From Acidimicrobiia bacterium (GTDB lineage Bacteria; Actinomycetota; Acidimicrobiia; UBA2766), in assembly GCA_020850945.1 (NCBI GenBank), contig JADZDR010000023.1:1-49333 (forward strand): a stretch of DNA of 49,333 nt, read 5' to 3'. The notes below the pieces were generated by a model. The model was not told the origin of the DNA, searched no databases, and worked only from the letters and a program-made list of their open reading frames with translations. Within the stretch, counting starts at the first letter, position 1, and each line of letters opens with the position of its first letter. Positions 15,394 through 24,618 of the stretch are shown here, piece by piece. The position numbers were made by a program, and so were the translations under genes.

Positions 15394-16629
15394 TCAGATC
15401 GGCAGGCCACCCGTCGCCGCCGACGTCGTTCCCGCGGCTTCGTAGGCCTTGATGACGTTCTTGGCGATGCGCATCTGGTGGACCTCGTCGGCACCGTCGG
15501 CGAACCGGGACCACCGTGCCTGGAGGAGCATCCCGGCGAGCGGCGTGTCGCGGGAGTAGCCGAGTGCCCCGTGCACCTGGATCGCACGGTCGATGACACG
15601 CCAGAGGGTGTTCGCGACGTGGTGCTTCGCCATGGACACCTCCTGGCGGAAGTCGAGACCGTGCTCCACCTTGTAGGCGGCATGCAGGACCATGAGCTTC
15701 GCGGCATACAGCTCGAGGGCGGAGTCGGCCATCATCCACTGGATGCCCTGTTTGTCGGCGAGCACCGAGCCGTGCGAGAACCTCTCCTGCGCACGGTCGA
15801 CGAGCATGTCGAGCGCCGTCTCGGTCTGGCCGATCCAGCGCATGCAGTGCGCGAGGCGGGCCGGGCCGAGACGCACCTGCCCGAGCTTGTGGCCCTCACC
15901 GCGACCGCCGAGCATCGCTTCGGCGGGTACACGCACGTCCTCGAGGCGGATCTCACAGTGGTTGTGGCTGCCTGCCATGCTCTCGATGTCCCGCACGACA
16001 TGCCAGCCCGGGTTCGAGGTCTCGACGATGAACGCGGAATTGCGTGCCTGGGGTGGTTCGGCATCGGGATCGGTCTTGGCGATGACGATGGCGAAGCTCG
16101 CGCCGCGGGCGCCGGAGATGAACCACTTGTGGCCGTTGATGACCCATTCGTCGCCTTCCTCGACGGCGCGTGTGCGGAGGAGAGTGGGGTCACTGCCGGC
16201 GACCTCGGGCTCGGTCATCGCGAAGCACGATCGGGTGGACCCCTCGCAGAGCGGGCGCAGGTACATCTCCTTCTGCTCCGCGGTCGCGAAGTGCAGGAGC
16301 GTGTGCATGTTCCCCTCGTCCGGGGCCTGGCAGTTGATCACGTACGATCCGAGCATCGTCTTGGCCGCCTCCGACGACACGGCCGCCTGGGCCGTGGGCC
16401 CGAGGCCGAGCCCACCCCATGCGGGCGGCATGTGGGGGTTCCAGAGGCCCTCCCGCTTCGCGTCGCCGCGCAGTTCGAGGACGGCCTGCACGAGCTTCGC
16501 ACGCGCGTCGGGATCCCCCCGGTCGGGGTCGAGGCCGTCTTCCCTGGGCTTGACGGTCCCCTGGAAGAACTCACGGAAGCGCAGCCGCGTCGCCTCGACC
16601 TCGGGCGGGAACGTGAAGTCGATCGCCAT
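15394..16629 (-). CDS. Acyl-CoA dehydrogenase, ACAD10/11-like
   Basis: 411 aa FAD enzyme. Visible ACAD signatures: CFAMTEPEVAGSDPT (FAD/substrate motif, about 136-150), DEWVINGHKWFISGA, the C-terminal IQVHGALGYSRDTPLAGM and ADGADEVHQMRIAKNVI. The MTEP-x-VAGSDP form and the partner gene place it with the ACAD10/ACAD11 branch. ACAD11-type enzymes and the bacterial LvaC act on 4-phosphoryloxyacyl-CoA made by a kinase partner, removing phosphate on the way to a beta-oxidation intermediate (established for mammals and the Pseudomonas Lva pathway). The kinase-like gene lies immediately upstream on the same strand, 14 bp away, matching that pairing. Convergent with the Usp gene. Confidence 0.85.
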   Translation of the reverse strand: MAIDFTFPPEVEATRLRFREFFQGTVKPREDGLDPDRGDPDARAKLVQAVLELRGDAKREGLWNPHMPPAWGGLGLGPTAQAAVSSEAAKTMLGSYVINCQAPDEGNMHTLLHFATAEQKEMYLRPLCEGSTRSCFAMTEPEVAGSDPTLLRTRAVEEGDEWVINGHKWFISGARGASFAIVIAKTDPDAEPPQARNSAFIVETSNPGWHVVRDIESMAGSHNHCEIRLEDVRVPAEAMLGGRGEGHKLGQVRLGPARLAHCMRWIGQTETALDMLVDRAQERFSHGSVLADKQGIQWMMADSALELYAAKLMVLHAAYKVEHGLDFRQEVSMAKHHVANTLWRVIDRAIQVHGALGYSRDTPLAGMLLQARWSRFADGADEVHQMRIAKNVIKAYEAAGTTSAATGGLPI

Positions 16630-16643
16630 GCGTGCGTCTCCTC

Positions 16644-17708
16644 TCAGCCTGCGTCGATCGAGTCGGCAGCGACCTCGGCGAGCATGCGCACGATCTCGAT
16701 CATGCCTGCGAATCGCTCGTCACCCGTGTAGCCCTGCGCGTAGCGGAAGTAGATCTGCTGGAGGACCACGGCGAGCTTCCAGACGGCATACGTGTAGTAG
16801 TAGCCGATCCCGGTCACGTCGTAGCCGGTGCGGGCGTGGTAGCGCTCCACGATGGCCGCCCGTGTCATCGAGCCGGGCAGGGTTGTGGGTCCGAACTTGC
16901 CGAGCTGGAGACCGGCTGGATCGTCCGCCTCGACCCAGTAGCCGAGGGTCGTGCCGAGATCCATGATCGGGTCGCCGATCGTCGCCATCTCCCAGTCGAG
17001 GACGCCGATCACGCGGGTCGGGTCGGCTGCGTCGAGGACGATGTTGTCGAACTTGAAGTCGTTGTGGATGAGTGATTGACCGCGATCAGGCGGCATGTTG
17101 CGGGCGAGCCAACCCGCGACCTCGTCCATCTGCGGGATCTCGTCCGTCTTGGCCGCCTCCCAGCGGGCCGTCCATCCCCGGATCTGGCGCTCCACGTAGC
17201 CGAGGCCCTTGGAGAGGTCCCCGAGACCCGCCCCCTCCCAGTCGAGGGTGTGGATCGTCGCGAGGTTGTCGACGAAGGACTCGCAGAGCCGGTCCATGAC
17301 TGCCGGACCCAGGTCGAGGTCGGCAGGTACCTCCTGGCGGATGATGATCCCCCTGATGCGCTCCATGAGGTAGAAGTCCACGCCCATCACGCTGTGGTCG
17401 TCACAGAAGGCGATCGGCCGCGGCGCCGGGGGATAGGCGGCATGAATGCGGGCGAGGACCGCGTGCTCGCGGGACATGTCGTGACCACCCCGGGCCTGTG
17501 CCCCGAAGGGTGGGCGGCGCAGGACCACCTCGCGGTCGCCGAGGCGGAGGAGGTACGTGAGGTTGGAGTGGCCGGATGGGAACTGCGCGACTTCGATCTC
17601 GGTGTCAGGCAGCTCCGGCACGTGGGCGGTCAGCCATGCCCGGAGGCCGGCCGTGTCGAGCTCCTCACCCGGCCGGGGTGGGGCGGTCGTGTCGATGAGG
17701 TCGCCCAC
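16644..17708 (-). CDS. APH-fold phosphotransferase, ACAD10/11 N-domain type
   Basis: 354 aa from GTG 17708, chosen for the strong GAGGAG eight bases upstream; ATG 17741 is an in-frame alternative. Aminoglycoside-phosphotransferase fold: nucleotide loop SGHSNLTYLL, the conserved VVLRRPP, catalytic HNDFKFDN (about 224-231) and metal-binding DWEMATIGDP (about 246-255). This is the LRRPP/HNDFKxDN variant found as the N-terminal half of ACAD10/11 and in LvaA, not an antibiotic-resistance enzyme. The predicted role is ATP-dependent phosphorylation of a 4-hydroxyacyl-CoA. It is followed after 14 bp by the acyl-CoA dehydrogenase, so the two halves of the eukaryotic fusion are encoded as neighbours. 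Confidence 0.85.
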   Translation of the reverse strand: MGDLIDTTAPPRPGEELDTAGLRAWLTAHVPELPDTEIEVAQFPSGHSNLTYLLRLGDREVVLRRPPFGAQARGGHDMSREHAVLARIHAAYPPAPRPIAFCDDHSVMGVDFYLMERIRGIIIRQEVPADLDLGPAVMDRLCESFVDNLATIHTLDWEGAGLGDLSKGLGYVERQIRGWTARWEAAKTDEIPQMDEVAGWLARNMPPDRGQSLIHNDFKFDNIVLDAADPTRVIGVLDWEMATIGDPIMDLGTTLGYWVEADDPAGLQLGKFGPTTLPGSMTRAAIVERYHARTGYDVTGIGYYYTYAVWKLAVVLQQIYFRYAQGYTGDERFAGMIEIVRMLAEVAADSIDAG

Positions 17709-17798
17709 GTCTTGTCTCCTCGGTCCCCGTGATCGTGGCATGTCGTCCCGCGAACGGCCATCCTAAGACGTGCCGGTGTCTAGGAACGAGAGGTGGCC

Positions 17799-18650
17799 GT
17801 GGGTGTCGGACTGGAGTCCTTCGACGGCAAGGTCGCGGTTGTGACAGGCGGTGCGAGCGGGATCGGGGCCGGCCTCGCCGGTGCGTTCGCGGCTGCGGGG
17901 TGTGAGGTCGCCCTCGCCGACATCGACGAGATGGGCATGATCGCGACGGCGGCGCGGCTGCGGGACGAGGGCGCGACGGTCGAATGGGTCGCCTGTGACG
18001 TGACCAGCCCGGCCCGGCTCGACGAGCTCGCGGACACCGTGGAACGCCGCCTCGGCCCAGTCGACATCGTATGCAACAACGCCGGGGTCGCCGTTTATGG
18101 CGCACTCACGGGCATGTCCCTCACCGACTGGCGATTCGTCATGGACATCAACTTCTGGGGGGTGGTGCACGGGATCCACACGTTCGTCCCGCGCTTCGTC
18201 GAGCGCGGGACGGGTTATGTCGTGAACACGGCTTCCATGGCCGGCCTGGTGGGCATGGAAGGGCTCGGCGTCTACAACGCCTCGAAGTTCGCCGTCGTGG
18301 GCCTGTCAGAAGCCCTGTCGCGGGAGCTCGCCCCGCACGGAATCGGCGTGAGCGTGATCTGCCCCATGATCGTCGACACTCCCATCAACGAGAACTCGAT
18401 GCGGGCGTGGGCACACGCACGGGGAGATCCCGAGCCCGAGGTCCATGCCGCGGCAGCGGACGCCGGGTCGATACCGCCGGGGATGCGGGGCGGGAGTGTC
18501 GACGTCGCCCAGGTCACGACGAGGACCCTGGAAGCGATGCGCAACGGTGACCTCTACGTGCTCACGCACGCGGACCAGCGCGGGATCCTCGCCCGCCGCG
18601 CGGCCCGTCTCGAGGCTGCTGCCCGCCGCGTCGAGACGGACGGGGCCTGA
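17799..18650 (+). CDS. Short-chain dehydrogenase/reductase
   Basis: 283 aa from GTG 17799 with GAGAGG five bases upstream (GTG 17793 is also open). Classical SDR: TGGASGIG nucleotide loop (about 15-22), NNAG (about 90-93), catalytic Ser in NTASMAG, and Tyr/Lys in VYNASKFAV. ADIDE after the second strand suggests an NAD-preferring pocket. It is divergent from the phosphotransferase/ACAD pair with about 90 bp between starts, so it may supply an oxidoreductase step in the same acyl-chain pathway (inference). Substrate unknown. Confidence 0.85.
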   Translation: MGVGLESFDGKVAVVTGGASGIGAGLAGAFAAAGCEVALADIDEMGMIATAARLRDEGATVEWVACDVTSPARLDELADTVERRLGPVDIVCNNAGVAVYGALTGMSLTDWRFVMDINFWGVVHGIHTFVPRFVERGTGYVVNTASMAGLVGMEGLGVYNASKFAVVGLSEALSRELAPHGIGVSVICPMIVDTPINENSMRAWAHARGDPEPEVHAAAADAGSIPPGMRGGSVDVAQVTTRTLEAMRNGDLYVLTHADQRGILARRAARLEAAARRVETDGA

Positions 18651-18696
18651 GTGTGCGCCCAACATCCATATCCACATCGCTGCGGCTCGCGCACGG

Positions 18697-19872
18697 CTAG
18701 CGCAGGCGCATACCGGCGTGTTCGAGGATGACACGCAGGTCGTCGGGACGGGACGCGCTCGTCATCGCATGCGCCACCGAGACCTCGCCCGTGAGGACGA
18801 GTTTGGCGACGGCCTGGTCGAAGGTCTGGGCTCCGTCCTCGTCGCGAGCCATGACGTCGTAGAGGTCGTCGATGCGGTTCTCGAGGATCGCCTGCTCCAC
18901 GTGGCCGCTGCCGAAGAGGACCTCGCAGGCCACGACGCGACCGGTTCCCGTCGCGCGGGGAAGGAGGCGCTGGCTCAGGACGCCCGCGAGGTTGGCGGCG
19001 AGGGCCGACCGCGCTTGGTTCTGGTGCTCGAGGGGGAAGAGGTCGAGTACCCGCTGCGCGGTCTCGACGGCGTCTTTGGTGTGCAGGGTCGAGAGGACGA
19101 GGTGGCCCGTCTCCGAGGCGTGCAGGGCCGCCTGCATCGTCTCACTGTCCCTGATCTCCCCGATGAGGATCACGTCCGGATCCTGGCGGAGCACGGAACG
19201 CATCGCGGTCAGGAAGCCGGCCGTGTCACTCCCCACCTCCCGCTGGCTCACCGACGCCCGGATGTCCCGGTGCACGATCTCGATCGGATCCTCGATCGTG
19301 ACGATGTGCACGGGCCGCTCGCGGTTGATCTGGTCGACCATCGCCGCGAGGGTCGTCGTCTTGCCCGATCCCGTCGGTCCTGTCACGAGCACGAGGCCGC
19401 GGGGCAGCGACGTGAGGCGACTCACCCCGTCCGGCAGGCAGAGAGCGGCGAAACTGCTCGGTGCCTCGGCGACACGCCGCATCACCACTTCCATCGAGCC
19501 GCGCTGGCGGAAGCAGTTCACACGGAAGCGGCCCTGTCCCTCGGCTTCGAACGCGTAGTCGGCCTCGAAGATCTGCCTTGCCTCGAACCGCTCCCAGAGG
19601 TCGACCGGCATCGATTCGCGGGCGAAGCGGGCGACGTCGTCGGGACCGAGGCAGTCCGTGTTCAGGCGATGCAGGTCCCCGTCCATCCTGATGAGGGGTG
19701 GCTGACCCTGCTTCAGGTGGAGGTCCGAACCCTCGGTCATGCGCAGCGCCGAGAGGAAGCTCACGAGATCGAGGGCACGCAGCTCGACAGCCTCACCCGC
19801 CGGTCCGTCGAGGACCGTGTCGAGGCGGACCGGCTCGATCGTGCCGGCCCCTGCCGGTGCCTGGTTCCCCAT
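18697..19872 (-). CDS. pilT: PilT-type pilus retraction ATPase
   Basis: 391 aa, hexameric motor that disassembles type IV pili and drives twitching (family knowledge). Start ATG 19872 has GAGGGA just upstream; the longer frame is shadow. N-terminal PAS-like domain with SFLSALRMTEGSDLHLKQGQPP, then Walker A GPTGSGKTTT (165-174), the Asp box (IVTIEDPIE), Walker B DPDVILIGEIRD and His box STLHTKDAVETAQRVLD. AANLAGVLSQRLLPR matches the PilT AIRNLIRE-like region in position but not in exact sequence. It lies 15 kb from pilB and, as there, has no other pilus genes beside it. Confidence 0.9.
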   Translation of the reverse strand: MGNQAPAGAGTIEPVRLDTVLDGPAGEAVELRALDLVSFLSALRMTEGSDLHLKQGQPPLIRMDGDLHRLNTDCLGPDDVARFARESMPVDLWERFEARQIFEADYAFEAEGQGRFRVNCFRQRGSMEVVMRRVAEAPSSFAALCLPDGVSRLTSLPRGLVLVTGPTGSGKTTTLAAMVDQINRERPVHIVTIEDPIEIVHRDIRASVSQREVGSDTAGFLTAMRSVLRQDPDVILIGEIRDSETMQAALHASETGHLVLSTLHTKDAVETAQRVLDLFPLEHQNQARSALAANLAGVLSQRLLPRATGTGRVVACEVLFGSGHVEQAILENRIDDLYDVMARDEDGAQTFDQAVAKLVLTGEVSVAHAMTSASRPDDLRVILEHAGMRLR

Positions 19873-20019
19873 GTTCCCTCTATCGGCGGCACCCGGCCGC
19901 ACCCGTAGGAGCCGATTCTGCAGGCCGACAGCACTCAGGGGGCTAGCGTTCCGGGAGTCGCCCGCCACGGCGCACCCATCCCACACCACGGCCCCGCGGA
20001 CGATCCCCAGGAGAGAACG

Positions 20020-21303
20020 ATGACCGGACGCGAGCACGAGGATGACCGCCGCCGGCGGCTCGGCTCGCTGTTCGCCGCGATGTCGATCCCCCTGCAACCG
20101 ATGCGACGCATCGGTCGGCACTGGCAGGCGGAATCACGCACGATCTCACTCGGCCTCGTCGTGCACGGCGTGAGTGCCCTGACGGGACTGCTCGCCGGAT
20201 ATGCACTGGCCGCATCGACCGGGACGCTGGAGAGCCTGCCCGGCTTCGTCCTCATCGTGCTCGCCTCGAACGGCCTGCGCGGCATGATCTTCGGCGCCTT
20301 CGGAGCCCGCCTCGGCACGGCACTCGGTGTCGGCGCGTGGGAGGCGACCCTGCGCACGGGATCCGTCCTGCGCGTGAACGTCGTGGCCGTCACCATCCTC
20401 ACGATCGTCACGGCTCCCATCATCGCCGTCCTCGCCTGGCTCGGCAGTCTCCTCATGGGCGGGACGGCGGGAGGCCTCGTGGACTTCATCGTCATCGCCG
20501 TTCTCGGTGGCGTCCTGTCCGGCGTCGTCGTCGGCGTCGCGACTGCATTCCTCTCGGCCGGCTGTGCCCGCTGGGAATGGGACCTGGACACCGTGGCAGC
20601 CCCCCTCGTGACCATGACCGGAGACGTCGTCGGAGTCCCTTCGCTCGTGCTCGCCGCCCAACTCGCCGGGCGCGGCCCAGTCACGGCCGCCCTCGCCACC
20701 GCCTCCGTTCTCCTCGCCGTGGCCGTCCTTGCCCGCACGGTCCTGCGAGTTCATCCCGATGCGCGGCGCATCGTGCGCACATCCCTTCCGGTCCTCCTCG
20801 TCGTCATGCTCGTGGATCTCGGTGCAGGCGGGGTCCTGCAAGCGGAGAGGGACGAGTTCTTCACGCAAGCCGTCTTCCTCGTCCTCGTACCGGCTTTTCT
20901 CGAGGCGATCGGCGGGTTCGGAGGCATGTACGCGAGCCGTCTCGGCACGAAACTGCATCTCGGGACCGTGGAGGCGCGCCCCGTCCCCAACCCTCTCGCC
21001 GTCCTCGACTCCACACTCGTCGTCCTCCTCGCGGTCGTGGTCCTGCCCCTCGTAGCCGTGGGTGCGAGTTTCATAGCCGCCACGGCCGGGATGGCGTCAC
21101 CGGGTACGGGCACGGTCGTCGCCGTCACGTTCGCAGGTGGTCTCGTCGCCACCGCCCTCGCCTTGGCCACGGGGTACTACGCGGCATACGCCGCCGTGCA
21201 GTGGGGCCTCGACCCTGATGACCACGTCCTCCCGATCGTCACCGCGGCGATGGACCTCGTGGGTGTCCTGTGCCTGGCTGCCGCCATCCCCCTCCTGACC
21301 TGA
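20020..21303 (+). CDS. SLC41/MgtE-like divalent cation transporter
   Basis: 427 aa, about ten hydrophobic segments in two homologous halves, as in SLC41 carriers, which duplicate the MgtE membrane domain. The half signatures are visible: ASNGLRGMIFGAFGARLGTAL, WDLDTVAAPLVTMTGDVVGVP in the first and GGFGGMYASRLGTKLHLG, GLDPDDHVLPIVTAAMDLVG in the second; the Asp/Asn after P-L/I-V-T are the pore residues of MgtE. The cytoplasmic N and CBS domains of MgtE are missing, so gating differs. Likely Mg2+ (or Co2+) transport in the cytoplasmic membrane. Divergent from pilT, with about 150 bp between starts and no clear promoter I can name. Confidence 0.8.
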   Translation: MTGREHEDDRRRRLGSLFAAMSIPLQPMRRIGRHWQAESRTISLGLVVHGVSALTGLLAGYALAASTGTLESLPGFVLIVLASNGLRGMIFGAFGARLGTALGVGAWEATLRTGSVLRVNVVAVTILTIVTAPIIAVLAWLGSLLMGGTAGGLVDFIVIAVLGGVLSGVVVGVATAFLSAGCARWEWDLDTVAAPLVTMTGDVVGVPSLVLAAQLAGRGPVTAALATASVLLAVAVLARTVLRVHPDARRIVRTSLPVLLVVMLVDLGAGGVLQAERDEFFTQAVFLVLVPAFLEAIGGFGGMYASRLGTKLHLGTVEARPVPNPLAVLDSTLVVLLAVVVLPLVAVGASFIAATAGMASPGTGTVVAVTFAGGLVATALALATGYYAAYAAVQWGLDPDDHVLPIVTAAMDLVGVLCLAAAIPLLT

Positions 21304-21447
21304 GCAAATCCAGCCGCAGAGTGTGAGAGCGTCACCGCAGATGGTGATGTGGCGTTGTCCGAACGCGCGCGACGCGGGTATCCTGGTTCACTCCCGATGT
21401 GTCCGGCGCGAACGCCTACGCTCGGGTTCCGGAGGTCGACCCTCGCA

Positions 21448-22521
21448 ATGCTTCGACGAACTGTCCTATTCATCTGCCTCTCCCTGCTCGTGAGCATCAC
21501 GGCACTCCCGGCGGCAGGCGTGACCGACGCCGACATCCAACAGGCACGGGACCGCCTCGCTGCCGCCCGCAACAAGGCGAACGCAGCGACTGCCCGCCTC
21601 CACGAGCTCACGGAGAAGCTCGAAGCGGCGCGTGAGCAGGTGGCCAGAACCGAGGCAGAGGTCAAGGCCCTGCAGGAGGAGGAGGGGAAGCTGACAGCGA
21701 CACTTCGCGCCCGCGCGGTCGCCGCCTACAAGGCGGGATTCGACGTCGGCTCCCTGCGGCAGATGCTCGGCATCAATGCCCTCGAGGACAGTACGAACGG
21801 AGACGTCTACATGGCGGCCGTCCTCGAAGCCGACGACCGCAACCTGCGCAAGATCTCGACCGTGCGCGGCGATCTCGAGGACAAGCAACGCCAGCTCGCG
21901 GCCGAAGCCGAGGTCATCCGGACCACGACCGAGGCGGCAGCGACCGAGAAGCGCAACATCGATGCCGCACTCGCCACCGCCCAGGCGGAGGAGCAGAAGC
22001 TCGTCGAGCAGAAGGCCGCCGAGGACAAGGCCCGGGCCGAGGCGGCTGCCCGCGCCCTCGAGGAGGCGAAGGCCAGCTCGCGGGGCGGTGAGTCGCGCCA
22101 ACTCGTGGCGGCGCCCCCGGGTGGAGCCGTGTGCCCCGTTCAAGGCGCGGTCAGCTTCACCGACAGCTACGGCGCCTCGCGCTCGGGGGGACGGAGTCAC
22201 AAGGGTGTCGACATGATGGCGATGTCGGGCACGCCGCTCGTCGCGATCACGGACGGCACGATCATCCGTGCGTCGGCGTCGGAGTCCGGTCTGGGTGGGA
22301 TCACGCTCTGGCTGCGAGACGGCGCGGGCAACACGTACTACTACGCCCACAACAAGAGCAACGTCGTCGACGCGGGTGCGCAGGTGTCCGCCGGTCAGTT
22401 GATCGCCTACGTCGGCAACACCGGCAATGCCCGCTACACCGCCGCCCATGTGCACTTCGAGTACCACCCGGGCGGGGGTGATGCGACGAACCCGACCCCG
22501 CTCGTCGCCTCGCTTTGCTGA
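21448..22521 (+). CDS. Secreted M23 peptidase with coiled coil (EnvC/NlpD-like)
   Basis: 357 aa. ATG 21448 is preceded by GGAGGTCG (21431-21438). The signal peptide is MLRRTVLFICLSLLVSITALPAAG. Residues about 28-215 form a long Ala/Glu/Lys-rich coiled coil (RLHELTEKLEAAREQVARTEAEV...). The C-terminal M23 domain (about 233-350) keeps the zinc ligands His251 and Asp255 (HKGVD) and the HVH motif at about 334-336. M23 enzymes cut peptidoglycan cross-bridges; coiled-coil versions such as EnvC and RipA-like partners act in cell division. With the full HxxxD/HxH set the domain appears active. The stop overlaps the next gene's TTG by seven bases, an unexpected coupling of a wall hydrolase with a GMC oxidoreductase. 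Confidence 0.88.
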   Translation: MLRRTVLFICLSLLVSITALPAAGVTDADIQQARDRLAAARNKANAATARLHELTEKLEAAREQVARTEAEVKALQEEEGKLTATLRARAVAAYKAGFDVGSLRQMLGINALEDSTNGDVYMAAVLEADDRNLRKISTVRGDLEDKQRQLAAEAEVIRTTTEAAATEKRNIDAALATAQAEEQKLVEQKAAEDKARAEAAARALEEAKASSRGGESRQLVAAPPGGAVCPVQGAVSFTDSYGASRSGGRSHKGVDMMAMSGTPLVAITDGTIIRASASESGLGGITLWLRDGAGNTYYYAHNKSNVVDAGAQVSAGQLIAYVGNTGNARYTAAHVHFEYHPGGGDATNPTPLVASLC

Positions 22522-24014
22522 CGGACGCAGTCGTCGTCGGGTCCGGGTTCGGTGGTGCCGTGACCGCGTGCCGGCTGGCCGAAGGAGGCATGCGAGTCGT
22601 CCTCCTCGAGCGGGGAACGTGGTGGGGTCCCGAATCGGACCGCCGGGCTTTCCCCCGCGGCCTCGGGGGCGTCGCCCGCGCCGTGCGCAACGTGCGTCTC
22701 GCCCGCGCGAACGTGCACCGCAACCTCGTGCGTGATCCCACCGGCCTCTACGAGCTCCACCTCCACGACCAGCTCGACATCCTCACGGCCAGCGGAGTCG
22801 GCGGCGGTTCGCTCATCTACACGAACGTGCAGGAAGAGCCCGACGCGGAGTTCTTCGAGTGCTTCCCACCGGAGTTGCGCGGTGGCGAGATGCGCCCGTG
22901 GTTCGACCGGGTACGCGCGATGCAGCGACCCGAATCGATCGAGAAGGCGGCTGTGCTCCCACCCAAGAACGAGGCCTTCCGCCGCCTCGCAAAGGTGATG
23001 GATCGGGCGGACAGGCTGGAGCATCCGGACATCGCGGTCGTGCTCGGGGATCCCGACCATCCCGAAACGGTCGTGAACGCCGCAGGCGAGGAACAGCGGA
23101 CCTGCAACTACTGCGGCAACTGCGTGCTCGGCTGCATGGAGACCGCCAAGACGACGCTCGACCGCACCTACATCCCGGCCGCCCTGCGCGCGGGAACCGA
23201 CGTGAGGATCCTCGCCGAGGTCGAAGGGATCTGCCCCACGCGGGAAGGGTGGCAGGTGCGCTGGTTCGACCACGCGGCGAAACGACACCGCGTCGTCACG
23301 GCCGCGCGGGTCGTCCTCGCCGCGGGCACACTCGGCACACTCCGCATCCTTCTCAAGAGCCGCGACAGGTTCCGGACGCTGCACGGCTTGAGCCCTCGCC
23401 TCGGACTCGGATTCACGGGCAACGGCGACCAAGGCGCGATCCTCCTCGGTTCGAGCCTGCTCTTCGCCGGTGAGGCGGGACCGACGTTCAACGCCTTCAT
23501 GCGCAGCCGGGACTCGGCGGACGAGCACAGATTCCTCATCGGTGAGGCCGGGATCCCGTGGACCGGTCTGGGTTTGCCCACCCTCGCCGCCCGACGCCTC
23601 GTCGGAACCCACATGCTCCTCTGCATGGGCCGGGAGCGGCCCGATGCCGGGCGGGTCACATGGCGCACCGACGGTATCGCCGTCGACTGGGACAGCCGGC
23701 ACGACGCCGCGCTCTTCGACGCGCTCGACTCCGAGATCGCCGCGACCGCCGACGCAGCAGGCGCGACACAGGTCATCTCGCGCATCACATCCGCAGCTTC
23801 ACCTCACGGGAACTTCACCGTCCATCCGCTCGGTGGCTGTGGCATGGGGGAGACGGCCGAGACGGGTGTGACCGATCACTGTGGCCGGGTCTTCGGGGCA
23901 GAAGGTCTCTACGTGGCGGACGGTTCCCTGTACCCTCAGGCAAGCGGGCTGCCCCCTTCGATGACGATCGCGGCCCTCGCCGAACGGATCGCGGACCTCA
24001 TGCTCGAGGGCTGA
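22515..24014 (+). CDS. GMC oxidoreductase, ChoD/long-chain alcohol oxidase-like
   Basis: 499 aa FAD enzyme. Dinucleotide motif VVVGSGFGG at residues 6-14, GVGGGSLIYTNV, a cysteine cluster CNYCGNCVLGC, TLDRTYIPAA and the C-terminal HPLGGCGMG with catalytic-type His plus VADGSLYPQASGLPPSMTIAAL. The C-x2-C-x2-C-x3-C cluster is shared with mycobacterial ChoD (Rv3409c-like) and long-chain alcohol oxidases, not with classical secreted cholesterol oxidases. The likely reaction is oxidation of a sterol, long-chain or related alcohol. The start is TTG 22515, overlapping the M23 stop. It heads a likely unit with the two genes that follow. Confidence 0.83.
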   Translation: MLTDAVVVGSGFGGAVTACRLAEGGMRVVLLERGTWWGPESDRRAFPRGLGGVARAVRNVRLARANVHRNLVRDPTGLYELHLHDQLDILTASGVGGGSLIYTNVQEEPDAEFFECFPPELRGGEMRPWFDRVRAMQRPESIEKAAVLPPKNEAFRRLAKVMDRADRLEHPDIAVVLGDPDHPETVVNAAGEEQRTCNYCGNCVLGCMETAKTTLDRTYIPAALRAGTDVRILAEVEGICPTREGWQVRWFDHAAKRHRVVTAARVVLAAGTLGTLRILLKSRDRFRTLHGLSPRLGLGFTGNGDQGAILLGSSLLFAGEAGPTFNAFMRSRDSADEHRFLIGEAGIPWTGLGLPTLAARRLVGTHMLLCMGRERPDAGRVTWRTDGIAVDWDSRHDAALFDALDSEIAATADAAGATQVISRITSAASPHGNFTVHPLGGCGMGETAETGVTDHCGRVFGAEGLYVADGSLYPQASGLPPSMTIAALAERIADLMLEG

Positions 24015-24119
24015 CGCGTTCGAACCAGCCGTCCTCGCCCACACGGGTTTACCCGGGTTCGGCCGAAGGATCGAGGCGCGGTGGGCCGAAGGAAGAATGA
24101 CCGAGACAGCGAGGAACGG

Positions 24120-24611
24120 ATGGCTCTCGAGACAGCCGCACCGGCGGACAGCGCCGACCTGAGAAACGCAGACTGGGTGACGATCGAAGCCGCGTTCGAA
24201 GGCGGTGCCGAGCCCGACCTCACCGAGCTCGACGGCGCGTATCGGGGCAGACTCGTCTCCGTATGGGGACTCGACATGGTGCCGACGCCGCTGCGGTGGC
24301 TGATCGACGTCGTGTTCGGCACACCCCTCATGCCATGGCGCGGCAAACGATTCGGCCGCAACGCGTCAGGGGACCGCACCGGGTCGAACATCTGGCTCAC
24401 GATGCGAGGACCCGACATCGTGTCCTTCGACGTCGGGGACGGGGAGCGCTCTCTGCGCCTCGACTACGACGTCGCCCGGAATCCGGCGCCGCTGCGTGTC
24501 ATACGCGGCGACGTCCGCCGACTCGCACCCGGCCTCTACCTGGGACGAATGGCAGCGCGACTCGGGGATCGCGATACGCCTGTCCTCTGGTTCACACTGG
24601 ACAACGCCTGA
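24120..24611 (+). CDS. Conserved-looking protein between GMC oxidase and hydrolase, unknown
   Basis: 163 aa from ATG 24120 (GAGGA at 24111-24115); an in-frame GTG at 24081 would add 13 residues. Soluble, with no signal peptide. Central features are VWGLDMVPTPLRWLIDVVFGTPLMPWRGKRF, GSNIWLTMRGPDIVSFDVG and the C-terminal GRMAARLGDRDTPVLWFTLD. The last segment reads like a lipocalin- or START-like ligand-binding strand set, but I cannot name a family. It lies between the ChoD-like oxidase (105 bp upstream) and the alpha/beta hydrolase (7 bp downstream), so a role in handling the same lipid is reasonable (inference). Confidence 0.65.
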   Translation: MALETAAPADSADLRNADWVTIEAAFEGGAEPDLTELDGAYRGRLVSVWGLDMVPTPLRWLIDVVFGTPLMPWRGKRFGRNASGDRTGSNIWLTMRGPDIVSFDVGDGERSLRLDYDVARNPAPLRVIRGDVRRLAPGLYLGRMAARLGDRDTPVLWFTLDNA

Positions 24612-24618
24612 AGGGCGA

